DNA from: CAYGAM01 sp964347915
GTDB taxonomy: Archaea > Thermoproteota > Nitrososphaeria > Nitrososphaerales > Nitrosopumilaceae
NCBI GenBank assembly: GCA_964347915.1
Contig: CAYGAM010000033.1
Span: 1 to 21,342 of the forward strand
Reading direction: 5' to 3'
DNA length: 21,342 nucleotides
The notes below the pieces were generated by a model. That model worked only from the letters and a program-made list of their open reading frames with translations, searched no databases and had not been told where the DNA came from. Positions 13,323 through 21,106 of this stretch are shown here, one piece after another. Numbering within the stretch: position 1 is the stretch's first letter; each line of letters begins with the position of its first letter. A program made the translations under genes and the position numbers.

Positions 13323-15011
13323 GTGACAGCAGGAAAAGCGCACAGGTGGACTATGCTAAAGCACAACGGAATACTGTTTCCGCCGCCGTACGAGTCCAAG
13401 AATATTCAGGTAAGAATCCGGGGCCGGCAGGTGGACTTGAACCTGCTGCAGGAGGAGATGGTGTACCAGTGGGCGAAAAAGAAGGATACGCCGTATGTTC
13501 AGGACATGACGTTTCAGGAAAACTTTACCCGGGACTTTGCAGAAACATTCGGGAAAGAATTTGCCGGGCTGCGGTACGAGGAGATTGACTTTGCGTCCGC
13601 GTACGAACTGGCAGACAGGGAAAAGGCCGAAAAGGAGATGATGACAAAGGAGGAGAAAAAGGCGCTGGCAGCCAGGCGAAAGGAGGTCCGCGAGGAGCTA
13701 AAGGCAAAGTACGGCAAGGCGGTCATGAACGGCGAAGAGGTGGATGTCGGCAACTACATGGCAGAGCCTCCGGGCATATTCATAGGACGGGGGGCGCACC
13801 CGCTTCGAGGAAGATGGAAGCGCAGAATAACGCAAAAGGATGTCATTCTCAATCTGGACGAGGACGCCGATGTTCCGCCGGGCGACTGGGGCGGAATTGC
13901 GCACAACCGCGAGGCCATATGGCTTGCAAGCTGGACTGATGATCTTACAAGGCAGACAAAGTACATCTGGCTTGCAGATACCGCTGCGGTAAGGCAGCAG
14001 AGCGACAAGTCAAAGTACGACAAGGCTGTAGGCCTCTCAAAATCCATTAAAAAAATCAGGCGGCAGATGATATCAGACATGAAGAGCGCCGACAGCAAAA
14101 AGTCAGACATTGCAACAGCATGCTACCTGATATACCGCACTGCAATGCGAGTCGGCGATGAAAAGAATCCCGATGAGGCGGACACTGTCGGGGCAACTAC
14201 GCTGCGCAAGGAGCACATTAAGATAACTCCGGACGGCGCGCACTTTGATTTTCTTGGAAAAGACAGCGTGAGATGGCAGGAGACTGTTCCGGCAGAGGGC
14301 GATGATGTCCAGTTTATAGCCAATCTGCAGAGGCTGGTATCTGAAAAAAAGCCGGACGAGGAGATCTTTCAGACAATAACTTCCGCGGCCGTAAACAGGT
14401 ATTTTTCTGGAATTGTCCGAGGCCTGTCCGCAAAAGTGTTTCGCACATACCTTGCGTCAAAAACTGTCGCCGAATATCTGCGGCAGCATGATGGCATCAG
14501 GCAGCTTCCGCCGTACAGAAAACTTCATCTGGCAAAGCTGGCAAATCTGGAGGCTGCCATGATGTGCAACCACAAGCGGACGATTCCTGCAAGCTTTGAA
14601 AAATCGCTCCAAAAAAAGCGCGATACATTAGATTCGCTGAGAAAGATGAGGCCGTGGTCCAAAACCAAGGCGACGCTGGACAAAGTTGCGGCTTCCGAGC
14701 CCAAGACGGACAAGCAAAAGGCGAGCAGGGAGAAGAGAATCAAAAACCTAAACAAGCTTGTACGCTCCAAGAAAAAGCGGCACAAGGAAAGAGTGGAAAA
14801 AATAAAGCTTCAGATTGAGCTTGCAGAGCGAACCCGAGACTACAACCTCGGCACGTCGCTGCGCAACTATATCGATCCGAGAATATTCAAAGCGTGGACT
14901 CGCGATGTGGAAATGGAATGGACCAAGCTGTACACTGCCGCACTGCAAAAAAAATTTTTGTGGGTGCGAAGCGAGCGCGCAGCCTGGAAGAGCGTATCTG
15001 CAAAGTACTGA
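13323..15011 (+). CDS. Eukaryote-type DNA topoisomerase IB
   Basis: This protein of about 562 residues relaxes supercoiled DNA by a 3'-phosphotyrosine intermediate. All five catalytic residues of the eukaryotic enzyme are visible (numbering from GTG 13323): Arg276 (YRTAMRVGDEK), Lys313 (FDFLGKDSVRW), Arg374 (LSAKVFRTYLAS), His417 (MMCNHKRTIP) and Tyr516 (LRNYIDPRI). The N-terminal core opens RWTMLKHNGILFPPPY, as in the eukaryotic domain. A lysine-rich, coiled-coil linker lies at about 425-500. TopIB of this type is a thaumarchaeal marker among archaea. Start: TTG 13311 and ATG 13353 are alternatives. GTG 13323 fits the promoter spacing, and ATG 13353 would drop the conserved Trp. It probably works with chromosome replication and transcription. 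Confidence 0.95.
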   Translation: MTAGKAHRWTMLKHNGILFPPPYESKNIQVRIRGRQVDLNLLQEEMVYQWAKKKDTPYVQDMTFQENFTRDFAETFGKEFAGLRYEEIDFASAYELADREKAEKEMMTKEEKKALAARRKEVREELKAKYGKAVMNGEEVDVGNYMAEPPGIFIGRGAHPLRGRWKRRITQKDVILNLDEDADVPPGDWGGIAHNREAIWLASWTDDLTRQTKYIWLADTAAVRQQSDKSKYDKAVGLSKSIKKIRRQMISDMKSADSKKSDIATACYLIYRTAMRVGDEKNPDEADTVGATTLRKEHIKITPDGAHFDFLGKDSVRWQETVPAEGDDVQFIANLQRLVSEKKPDEEIFQTITSAAVNRYFSGIVRGLSAKVFRTYLASKTVAEYLRQHDGIRQLPPYRKLHLAKLANLEAAMMCNHKRTIPASFEKSLQKKRDTLDSLRKMRPWSKTKATLDKVAASEPKTDKQKASREKRIKNLNKLVRSKKKRHKERVEKIKLQIELAERTRDYNLGTSLRNYIDPRIFKAWTRDVEMEWTKLYTAALQKKFLWVRSERAAWKSVSAKY

Positions 15012-15210
15012 TATCTGACTTTCTGCGCCGCGCCGCTGCCACTGAAGCGGAAGCAGGATGCACTGTGACGGCAGATAGCGCAGCTCTGCAGGTTTCTGCG
15101 GATGCGGCTGGTTCTGCATGATGCGCCGCGACGCGCCTATCGGCTGCTCTTTTGAATGCGGATTGGCGCGTCTTCCTGCCTGCGGGAATCCGAGCGGGCG
15201 GGCTTAGACT

Positions 15211-15218
15211 TAATAATA
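15211..15218 (+). promoter_or_regulatory. TATA-like element of the zinc-ribbon gene
   Basis: TAATAATA lies 24.5 nt before ATG 15239, with the overlapping ACTTAATA at 27.5 nt. It decides for ATG 15239 over ATG 15218, which would sit within the box. Confidence 0.5.
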
Positions 15219-15238
15219 TGAGCAAGGGAATATTAGCG

Positions 15239-15400
15239 ATGGGCCGTAGAAAGACCCAAAAGATTATCCGCACCAGGCCAAAAAACGTAACAACCGGCAT
15301 GTGCCCCTTGTGCAAAACCATTGGACCCATTCACATAATCGGCCAAACCGGAAAAGAAAAGGCAAAGTGCCCAGCCTGCAATCAGGTATTTGATCTGTAA
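15239..15400 (+). CDS. Small zinc-ribbon protein, Elf1-like
   Basis: This 53-residue protein has a basic N-terminus (MGRRKTQKIIRTRPK) followed by a two-knuckle zinc ribbon, CPLC at 22-25 and CPAC at 44-47, ending NQVFDL. The basic MGRRK start and the four-Cys ribbon with a terminal Phe resemble the transcription elongation factor Elf1, which binds RNA polymerase near DNA entry. The resemblance is short, so a ribosome-associated or other ribbon protein is possible. The start is set by the TATA-like box at 15211-15218. A run of eight T follows the stop by 19 nt, fitting a monocistronic transcript. Confidence 0.68.
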   Translation: MGRRKTQKIIRTRPKNVTTGMCPLCKTIGPIHIIGQTGKEKAKCPACNQVFDL

Positions 15401-15409
15401 ATCCAATAG

Positions 15410-15417
15410 ATTTTTAT
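15410..15417 (+). promoter_or_regulatory. TATA-like element of the 55-aa coiled-coil gene
   Basis: ATTTTTAT is centred 27.5 nt before ATG 15441 and sits between the zinc-ribbon stop and its termination T-tract. Confidence 0.5.
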
Positions 15418-15419
15418 GG

Positions 15420-15427
15420 TTTTTTTT
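15420..15427 (+). terminator. Oligo-T tract after the zinc-ribbon gene
   Basis: Eight consecutive T start 20 bp after the stop codon at 15398-15400. It overlaps the promoter region of the next gene, so read-through and initiation may compete here. Confidence 0.5.
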
Positions 15428-15440
15428 AAACTGGTATGGC

Positions 15441-15608
15441 ATGGATGAGGAAGCCAGCACTGTCTATGATCGCATTGAGAAGCTTGAAAAGGAAGTTGCC
15501 GCCATGCAGAAAGAGTCCAAGATATACAAGGCTCTGTTGCATGATAAAATATCAAAGTATGAGCAAAATGCGATAAGGCGGGGCGAAGATGTCAGTACGA
15601 TACTCTGA
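15441..15608 (+). CDS. Small coiled-coil protein, 55 aa
   Basis: This 55-residue acidic-then-basic helical protein begins MDEEASTVYDRIEKLEKEV. Heptad-like spacing of Ile, Leu, Val and Met runs through IEKLEKEVAAMQKESKIYKALLHDKISKYEQ (about residues 12-42), which predicts a coiled coil or helical hairpin. There is no signal or membrane segment. The leaderless ATG at 15441 has a TATA-like box 27.5 nt upstream; the open frame extends 17 codons further upstream but through the T-tract and promoter. The function is unknown; the close position behind a zinc-ribbon protein suggests, but does not show, a transcription or translation accessory. Confidence 0.62.
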   Translation: MDEEASTVYDRIEKLEKEVAAMQKESKIYKALLHDKISKYEQNAIRRGEDVSTIL

Positions 15609-15691
15609 CAGGCATGGGTACAGTTTTGTCTGCGGCGGGGCGTTCCTAGGCTTTGCTCTAAGAGCGACTGGAGCAGCGAATCTTTGCATAG

Positions 15692-16885
15692 TCATGAAAT
15701 TCGCTGAATGTATGATGCAGGATCCTTGAGTTCGTGTGTAGTGGGCGGATCTTTGTCCAAAATCTCAAACGCGTCCCTGCCAAGCCTGCCGTATGCAGCT
15801 TCGGTAAAGTCACGCCCGATGCTCTTTCTGACGCGGTACGACGTAAAGTCAGTGCCCATAAACGTGGAGAGGTAGTTTCCAAAGTCTGCGTCGTCGGCCA
15901 GCATCTTCTGTACCGCAAACTCGGCCATTCCTTCCATCACGGCAAATGCTGCGTGGTGGCGCTGCATGGGATGCAGCCAGCGCTGGTATATCTCCAAGAG
16001 TCCGGGCGCGCCCTCTGATATTTTTGGATCAATCCTTATTCCGGAAAATGTCATGATATCGGGGCCCAGCTGCTGGGCCAAAAAGAAGTTGGGATCCAGG
16101 AAAAAGAACAGGTTTGCCTTTTTTGCCAGCGGAAATTCGTCGGGCACCGTCTGCAGCTGAAGATACTCGTACAGCCTGGCCGCCGAGCCGTCGCCAAGCT
16201 CCAGTATCATGTTGGCGCAGTCTTCGTTTATTGCATTTACTTCGGACACCGCCTTTGAGTTCATAGCATTGAGGTTTTTTTGCATGCTGTGCACGATCTC
16301 TTCCAGCAGAGTCATCTTTACCGCGCCGCGATATCCGGACTTTACAGTGTCCGCCATTGCTTCAAACGGCCTGCCCTGCTTGTAGAGTATGATCTTGGGA
16401 TAGCTGTCCAGGATAAACTTGTTGAGGTATATCGTATCGCCTAGGATATCGCCGTACGTGGTAGAGATCTGCGAGAGATAGTTTTTGGCGTATGTGGAAT
16501 ACACAAGGTATCTGGCAGGGTCGGATATGACAAGGCCTGCAATGCCGTCTATGCTGCCCGACGCCACGGCCGTAAACAGCTTGTCCACATAATCTCTTGA
16601 TTCGCTGCCGGCAAAGACCTTTCTGCCCTTTAGCCTCTTGAACTCAAGCAGCTCGGCATGCTCCACTTTGAGCGTTTCCGGCACCGGCATTCCGGCAAAC
16701 TCCGACGCTTTTCCGGCATACTCTGAAAACAGGCTGCCTGCAATCGAACTTGTGCTCTCAAACGATATGCCAAATTCCGGGTCGTCGTCGATCTTTGATA
16801 CCATGTCGGCAATGTTCTTCTCTTCGTCAGTCTCAACTGATATCTGATCGAGGAGCGCTTCGGCAAATTCATCTGGTTCTGCCAA
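15692..16885 (-). CDS. Hypothetical protein, 397 aa, with zincin-like but altered motif
   Basis: This long acidic soluble protein has no signal peptide and I cannot place it in a named family. It begins with an acidic helical region (MAEPDEFAEALLDQI). Its middle is a mixed domain with KMTLLEEIVHSMQKNL (190-205) and, about 120 residues later, HHAAFAVMEGMAEFAVQ (310-326). The EEIVHSxQ and EGMAEF segments look like the HExxHxxQ helix and the downstream EGxAEY helix of gluzincin metalloproteases, but the first zinc-ligand His is Glu195. It may therefore be an inactive relative, a different metal site, or chance likeness. The start is TTG at 16885, with AATAAATC (on -) 29.5 nt upstream. It is convergent with the small coiled-coil gene. 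Confidence 0.75.
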   Translation of the reverse strand: MAEPDEFAEALLDQISVETDEEKNIADMVSKIDDDPEFGISFESTSSIAGSLFSEYAGKASEFAGMPVPETLKVEHAELLEFKRLKGRKVFAGSESRDYVDKLFTAVASGSIDGIAGLVISDPARYLVYSTYAKNYLSQISTTYGDILGDTIYLNKFILDSYPKIILYKQGRPFEAMADTVKSGYRGAVKMTLLEEIVHSMQKNLNAMNSKAVSEVNAINEDCANMILELGDGSAARLYEYLQLQTVPDEFPLAKKANLFFFLDPNFFLAQQLGPDIMTFSGIRIDPKISEGAPGLLEIYQRWLHPMQRHHAAFAVMEGMAEFAVQKMLADDADFGNYLSTFMGTDFTSYRVRKSIGRDFTEAAYGRLGRDAFEILDKDPPTTHELKDPASYIQRIS

Positions 16886-16910
16886 CTTGAGATGTGGTGC
16901 GTATTTGGCA

Positions 16911-16918
16911 GATTTATT
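16911..16918 (-). promoter_or_regulatory. TATA-like element of the 397-aa gene
   Basis: On - this reads AATAAATC, identical to the helicase element, centred 29.5 nt from TTG 16885. A leader of about 0-3 nt is implied. Confidence 0.45.
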
Positions 16919-17480
16919 GTTTGGCTTGTTTTTCGCGACTCCTGCCTGGAGTCATTTGCTTTAGAAGATCCGGCCGGATTCGCGCAAAGGCGAAAGGCAT
17001 CGCGCGTTTCAACATGTCAAGAGCATGCGGGGAATAATGCCTGCGCAAAAGCCTCAAAGAAGCGGCTGAGCGTGAAGCATTGAAAGAGCATGGCAGAATA
17101 TGACCGTGCTGCTGTCTGCGATAAAGCAGGCCTGGGCGGTGCGCGGCTATGCTAAAGCGGAGCCCTGGCGCAAGAGGCATGCCTCCGGCCAAATGCATCA
17201 GACGAACTGAGAGCGCGGACTCCGCGCAGGACAATCTGCTGCTGCGGCCCGTCTTGGCCTGGATAGGAGAGTTGAAGCTGCAGGGCGGAATGGCGAGATC
17301 TGCATTTCGCGCACGCCCTTTGCGCAAATCGTCTCGCCGCATGCGCGAGAATTCTGCAAAGGCCGGCGCCTGCGCCTGGCTGCGGCGCACGGCTGGAATA
17401 AATCCGTGTATTATGAGCTGCCTTGCATGCCCGTGTTCTCTGCAGGCGCGCGCCTGCCTGTTGAGCCCGCCCGCTCCTTC
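16919..17480. other. Long intergenic gap without a supported gene
   Basis: About 560 bp of GC-rich DNA between the divergent 397-aa gene and aroE. Frames of 158 (16914-17390, -) and 114 codons (17149-17493, +) are open, but both are Arg/Ala/Ser/Pro-rich, overlap each other on opposite strands, and lack promoter-like elements. I see no tRNA, structured RNA or clear gene remnant. Confidence 0.5.
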
Positions 17481-17487
17481 AATGACA

Positions 17488-17495
17488 CTTTAAAT
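17488..17495 (+). promoter_or_regulatory. TATA-like element of the aroE-aroK-aroA operon
   Basis: CTTTAAAT is centred 26.5 nt before the aroE ATG at 17518, the clearest promoter in the window. No further promoter-like element is seen before aroK or aroA. Confidence 0.65.
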
Positions 17496-17517
17496 CAAAC
17501 TGCATTCTTTTATCACT

Positions 17518-18336
17518 ATGCTAAAGACGTATGCTGTCATCGGCGATCCGATAGACCACTCCATGTCGCCTACGATACACAACGCGGCATTCCGCAAACT
17601 AAGCATGGAATGCACTTACATTGCATACAAGATAGCATCAGATGATCTGGATGAAGGCATAGCTTCCCTTCGGAAGATTGGCATTGCCGGCTTTAATGTC
17701 ACAATACCTCACAAGGTTGCCGTAATGAAGCACCTTGATGCCGTAGATGAAAACTGCAGCATAATCGGGGCCTGCAATACCGTACTAAACAAAAAGGGAG
17801 CGCTTCGGGGATACAATACTGACATGGATGGATTCATGGATCCGCTAAGGCGCCGGAAGATTAGCGTCAAGGGATCTTCCGTTCTGCTGCTGGGCGCAGG
17901 CGGCGCCGCCCGCGCAATTCTTGTGGGGCTGGCCAGCGCAAACATAGGTCACATTACCGTATCAAACCGATCAATAACCGGAGCCATGACGCTCAGCTCT
18001 CTTGCAGGACGACTGGGCGTGCCCTCACGACATGAGAGGCTGGGCAAGACGAATGCTGCGGCAGAGTACGATATTGTTATAAATGCTACATCGCTCGGAC
18101 TGCGCGGTGAGCAGAGCACGCTGGATTTTGATACGCTAAAGCCCGATGCAATCGTATATGATATCGTCTATCGCCCAATGAATACTGATCTCATACTCAA
18201 TGCAAAAAAACGCGGCGCCAAGATCATATACGGATACGAGATGCTTCTGGGACAGGCGGCCAGGGCGTTTGAGATATGGCACGGAGTTTCGGCGCCGTTT
18301 GATGCTATGAAGCGCGCTCTGCTGGGTGGCGTGTAA
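17518..18336 (+). CDS. aroE: Shikimate dehydrogenase
   Basis: This 272-residue enzyme reduces 3-dehydroshikimate to shikimate with NADPH. Substrate-site motifs: DHSMSPTIHN (13-22), NVTIPHK with the catalytic Lys66, and CNTV (86-89) and YNTDMDGF with Asp102. The Rossmann loop GAGGAA is at 126-131, followed by SNRS at about 148-151; an Arg at the second position fits NADP(H). C-terminal NATSLG, YDIVYRPMNT and GYEMLLGQAARAFEIW complete the family pattern. It is the first gene of a three-gene operon, and its TAA overlaps the aroK ATG by one base (TAATG). The upstream pathway genes (3-dehydroquinate synthase and dehydratase) are not in this window. Confidence 0.96.
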   Translation: MLKTYAVIGDPIDHSMSPTIHNAAFRKLSMECTYIAYKIASDDLDEGIASLRKIGIAGFNVTIPHKVAVMKHLDAVDENCSIIGACNTVLNKKGALRGYNTDMDGFMDPLRRRKISVKGSSVLLLGAGGAARAILVGLASANIGHITVSNRSITGAMTLSSLAGRLGVPSRHERLGKTNAAAEYDIVINATSLGLRGEQSTLDFDTLKPDAIVYDIVYRPMNTDLILNAKKRGAKIIYGYEMLLGQAARAFEIWHGVSAPFDAMKRALLGGV

Positions 18337-19190
18337 TGCTAAAGGCAAAGGCAACCGTGCATGGCGCAATATCAATTGTAAACGCAATTCCTACTGGCAG
18401 AGGGGCTGTCATGGGAATATCGCTGCGCACCGAAGCTACTGCACAAGCTATGCGCGGCACTGGAATACGCCTGGCATCGGGAGCAGACAGCGCCAGGCTG
18501 ATTCAAAATACTGTCCGGCTGTCAGTGCCGCCGGAAATGCTAAGAGAGTATGAGATCAGCATATCGATAAAATCGGAGATACCAATGGGCTATGGGCTAA
18601 AAAGCTCAAGTTCAATATCCGTTGCCGCAGCTCTTGCCAGCGCAGCGCTTTTTGATTCATGTCCGAATGACCTCATGGCGCTGCAGGCAAGTGCGGACGC
18701 TTCTATAAAATCCCGAGTCAGCATAACCGGCGCATACGACGACGCCTGCGGATGCTGCTATGGGGGATTTGTTGTAACAGACAACGCAAAGCGCAGGATG
18801 CTGCGGCGCGAGCCCGCAGATCCGGATTTGATCGCGGTGATTTTTATTCCCGCCAGAAAGCAAAGAAGAAACCCGCGGAATCTTCTGGACAGGGCGGAAG
18901 CGTTTGACGGCGCATGGAATCTGGCAAATGAATCAAGATACTGGGAAGCGATGACAGCCAACGGAATTGCGGCAGCGCCGATTTTGGGGTCGGATGCGGA
19001 ACTGATCGCAGATCTGCTTCGCGCCGGGGCGCTGGGAGCGTCAGTGTCGGGAAACGGCCCTGCCGTGGCCGCCGTCGCCCGTCCGGGCAGTGTTCAGAGC
19101 GTCAGGAAGGTATTTGATGACATGGACGGCAGAACAATAATATCTGATGCAAACAACGAAAAAGCGAGCGTCCGTGTACTGCACGATTGA
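18336..19190 (+). CDS. aroK: Shikimate kinase, archaeal GHMP type
   Basis: This 284-residue GHMP-superfamily kinase makes shikimate 3-phosphate; it is unrelated to the bacterial P-loop AroK. The ATP-binding GHMP motif is PMGYGLKSSSSIS at 83-95. The N-terminal strand KAKATVHGAISIVNAIPTGRGAVMGI fits the archaeal family, ITGAYDDACGCCYGG at about 130-144 supplies the catalytic region, and SGNGPAVAAV near 237-246 is the C-terminal GHMP motif. The position between aroE and aroA confirms the assignment. Start and stop overlap both neighbours: one base with aroE, up to 44 bases with aroA. Two adjacent Cys in the GCCYGG loop are unusual-looking but may be lineage-typical. Confidence 0.93.
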   Translation: MLKAKATVHGAISIVNAIPTGRGAVMGISLRTEATAQAMRGTGIRLASGADSARLIQNTVRLSVPPEMLREYEISISIKSEIPMGYGLKSSSSISVAAALASAALFDSCPNDLMALQASADASIKSRVSITGAYDDACGCCYGGFVVTDNAKRRMLRREPADPDLIAVIFIPARKQRRNPRNLLDRAEAFDGAWNLANESRYWEAMTANGIAAAPILGSDAELIADLLRAGALGASVSGNGPAVAAVARPGSVQSVRKVFDDMDGRTIISDANNEKASVRVLHD

Positions 19191-20436
19191 ACAGTCCCGG
19201 CTTTCGGGAGAGATTGCATGTCCGCCAAGCAAGAGCTATACGCACCGGGCCGTATTTCTGGCATCGCTTGCAGACGGACCTTCGACTGTTGAGAATGCGC
19301 TGCTGTCTGCCGATACCCAGGCTACCATTGCAGCATGCAGAAAGATGGGAAGCACCATAATGTGCGACGGAGACACGCTCAAAGTGGAGCCTGGAAAGCT
19401 TCGTCCTGCCTATATTGATGCGGCAAATTCCGGCACGACGCTAAGGATGGCGGCAGCCGTATCGGCGCTTGCCGAGGGCACGTCGCAGCTTACCGGCGAC
19501 TCTAGCCTTCAAAAGCGGCCGATGCAGCCGCTTCTTGACGCCCTCTCTGACCTCGGCGCAGCATGCTCTTCAAGAGACGGCAGGCCGCCGGTATCAGTAT
19601 CTGGAAAGCTTGCGGGAGGCAGCGTTGTCATGCCTGGAGACGTATCCAGCCAGTTTGCTTCCGCTCTGCTTATGGCCGCGCCCCTCACTAAAGCAGGCGT
19701 GGAACTCTCAATATCCGGCAATCTCGTATCAAAGCCGTACCTTGACGCAACAATTCACAGCATGCGCCGGTTTGGGGCAAAAGTCTCTGTCCTGGAGCCT
19801 TTTGCAAGGTATCGCGTAGAGCCGCAGCAGTACCGCAGCGCACGCTTTGCCGTTCCATCCGACGCGTCGGGCCTGGCGCTGCTGCTGTCGGCGTCCGTGC
19901 TCGCGGGAAGCAATGTCCGCATACGGGCCGACTTGGGAGACCTGCCGCAGGGAGATCTGCGATTCATGGACATTTTGGAGCGTCTTGGAGCGCCGATAAC
20001 GCCGTCAGGCGGAATAATGTCCGCAGACGGACCGGACAAGCTGGGCGGCGGATCGTTTGATCTGCGGGACGCTCCGGACCTGCTGCCGCCGCTGGCAATA
20101 CTTTCCGCAAAGGCGTCCGAACCTCTGGAGATCTACAATATAGGACATGCCAGAGTCAAAGAGACCGACAGAATTGCCGTCATTGCCGGCGAACTTGCCA
20201 AAGTTGGGATACCCGTCCAAGAAAACAGGGACAGCCTGACGCTTGGTCCTGCCTGCAAACTGTCGGGCGCGCATCTTTTGCCGCACGGCGACCATCGGCT
20301 CTTTATGGCATTTTGCATCCTTGGAATGCTTGTAGGAAACTGCACTGTGGACGATCCAGAGTCTGCGCGCGTATCTTATCCTGGGTTTGTAGACGACATG
20401 ATTCGCCTGGGCGCGCGCATTGCAGTGCATAAATAA
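19147..20436 (+). CDS. aroA: 3-phosphoshikimate 1-carboxyvinyltransferase (EPSP synthase)
   Basis: This 429-residue enzyme joins PEP to shikimate 3-phosphate. Motifs: CPPSKSYTHRA at 25-35 (substrate-binding Lys29 and Ser30), DAANSGTTLRMAA at 91-103, GDSSLQKRPMQPLLDAL at 117-133, SSQFASALLMAAP, SKPYLD, PSDASGLA, and KETDRIAVIAGEL with the Asp/Glu pair; HGDHRLFMAF closes the C-terminal domain. Length is normal. ATG 19147 overlaps aroK by 44 bases; GTG 19174 is an alternative that starts at the conserved CTIEQSRLSGEI strand and reduces the overlap to 17 bases. Either way it is translationally coupled. Chorismate synthase, often next in archaeal clusters, is absent: a non-coding, transposon-flanked region follows. 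Confidence 0.96.
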   Translation: MQTTKKRASVYCTIEQSRLSGEIACPPSKSYTHRAVFLASLADGPSTVENALLSADTQATIAACRKMGSTIMCDGDTLKVEPGKLRPAYIDAANSGTTLRMAAAVSALAEGTSQLTGDSSLQKRPMQPLLDALSDLGAACSSRDGRPPVSVSGKLAGGSVVMPGDVSSQFASALLMAAPLTKAGVELSISGNLVSKPYLDATIHSMRRFGAKVSVLEPFARYRVEPQQYRSARFAVPSDASGLALLLSASVLAGSNVRIRADLGDLPQGDLRFMDILERLGAPITPSGGIMSADGPDKLGGGSFDLRDAPDLLPPLAILSAKASEPLEIYNIGHARVKETDRIAVIAGELAKVGIPVQENRDSLTLGPACKLSGAHLLPHGDHRLFMAFCILGMLVGNCTVDDPESARVSYPGFVDDMIRLGARIAVHK

Positions 20437-20700
20437 TTTCAATGAATCGTACTCAGGAACTGCACCAATGCGCAACTGTTCATGAACGATGCACGCAGAC
20501 TGCCGCATCAGAACATCTATGCTCAAGATCAAAAATAATCCCGCATCAAAATGGAAATAGGCGCATCAATCCTTGCTTTTTCGCGACAATGCTTGCAATT
20601 GTCAGTATGGGCAAAAATTACTCTCAGAAACAGCACAATGAAACATGCATTCTGAAATATTTCTGCAAGAGCTGCATCGTACCGGAATCGCGCTGTTCTA
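20437..20700. other. Non-coding stretch after aroA
   Basis: About 260 bp of lower GC than the genes, with no supported ORF or RNA. The + frame from 20442 to 20840 is Cys/His/Ser-rich at first and starts 10 bp after aroA without a recognisable translation signal. Confidence 0.45.
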
Positions 20701-20738
20701 TGTTGACATTAATTATGTACAATACATGGGTGCGCGAA

Positions 20739-20840
20739 ATGGAAAGGACAGCGCCAAGCAGCAAAGAAATCCTGCCGGATCTGGCGCTTGCATTCTTGGC
20801 GGTGCTGGCCTGCACTGGCGGAACTGCTATGAGTGCATGA
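20739..20840 (+). CDS. Possible micro-ORF, 33 aa, hydrophobic
   Basis: ATG 20739 opens 33 codons ending TGA 20838-20840. The peptide has a polar start (MERTAPSSKEILPD) and a hydrophobic end (LALAFLAVLACTGGTAM). A TATA-like ATTAATTA at 20708-20715 lies 27.5 nt upstream. In the same frame after the stop, another short hydrophobic run (FWRLLVLLCG) continues to a TGA, so this could be the decayed 5' end of a membrane protein gene rather than an intact micro-gene. There is no family match that I recognise. Confidence 0.25.
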   Translation: MERTAPSSKEILPDLALAFLAVLACTGGTAMSA

Positions 20841-20995
20841 TTCTGGCGGCTGCTGGTGCTGCTATGCGGTGAAACAAATTGAATTGCCATTGCTGAATAA
20901 AATCCAAACCGCGACTCAAATCAAGTCTTATATGGATTGTTCGTGGATGGTTGTCGTGACTGCAGCATGGAACAACCTGGGTGACTGCGCTGAAT

Positions 20996-21017
20996 CTGCT
21001 GATGCATGCATCAGCAG
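20996..21017. repeat. Perfect 22-bp palindrome
   Basis: An uninterrupted self-complementary sequence is centred between 21006 and 21007, with core GATGCATGCATC and outer arms CTGCT and AGCAG. It lies about 90 bp outside the end of the probable transposase gene. It could be a protein-binding site, a cruciform or an insertion target. Confidence 0.7.
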
Positions 21018-21106
21018 CATTTTATGGGATATCACTGATACAGCATTTCTAATGCGAAGAGGCTCAGTCTACCTCAGTAGATGAAAATGTACAATTTAGG
21101 ACACTG

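Noticed and set aside
16914..17493. Overlapping open frames on both strands before aroE
   Set aside because: They overlap each other, are Arg/Ala/Pro/Ser-rich, carry no motifs, and neither has a promoter-like box.
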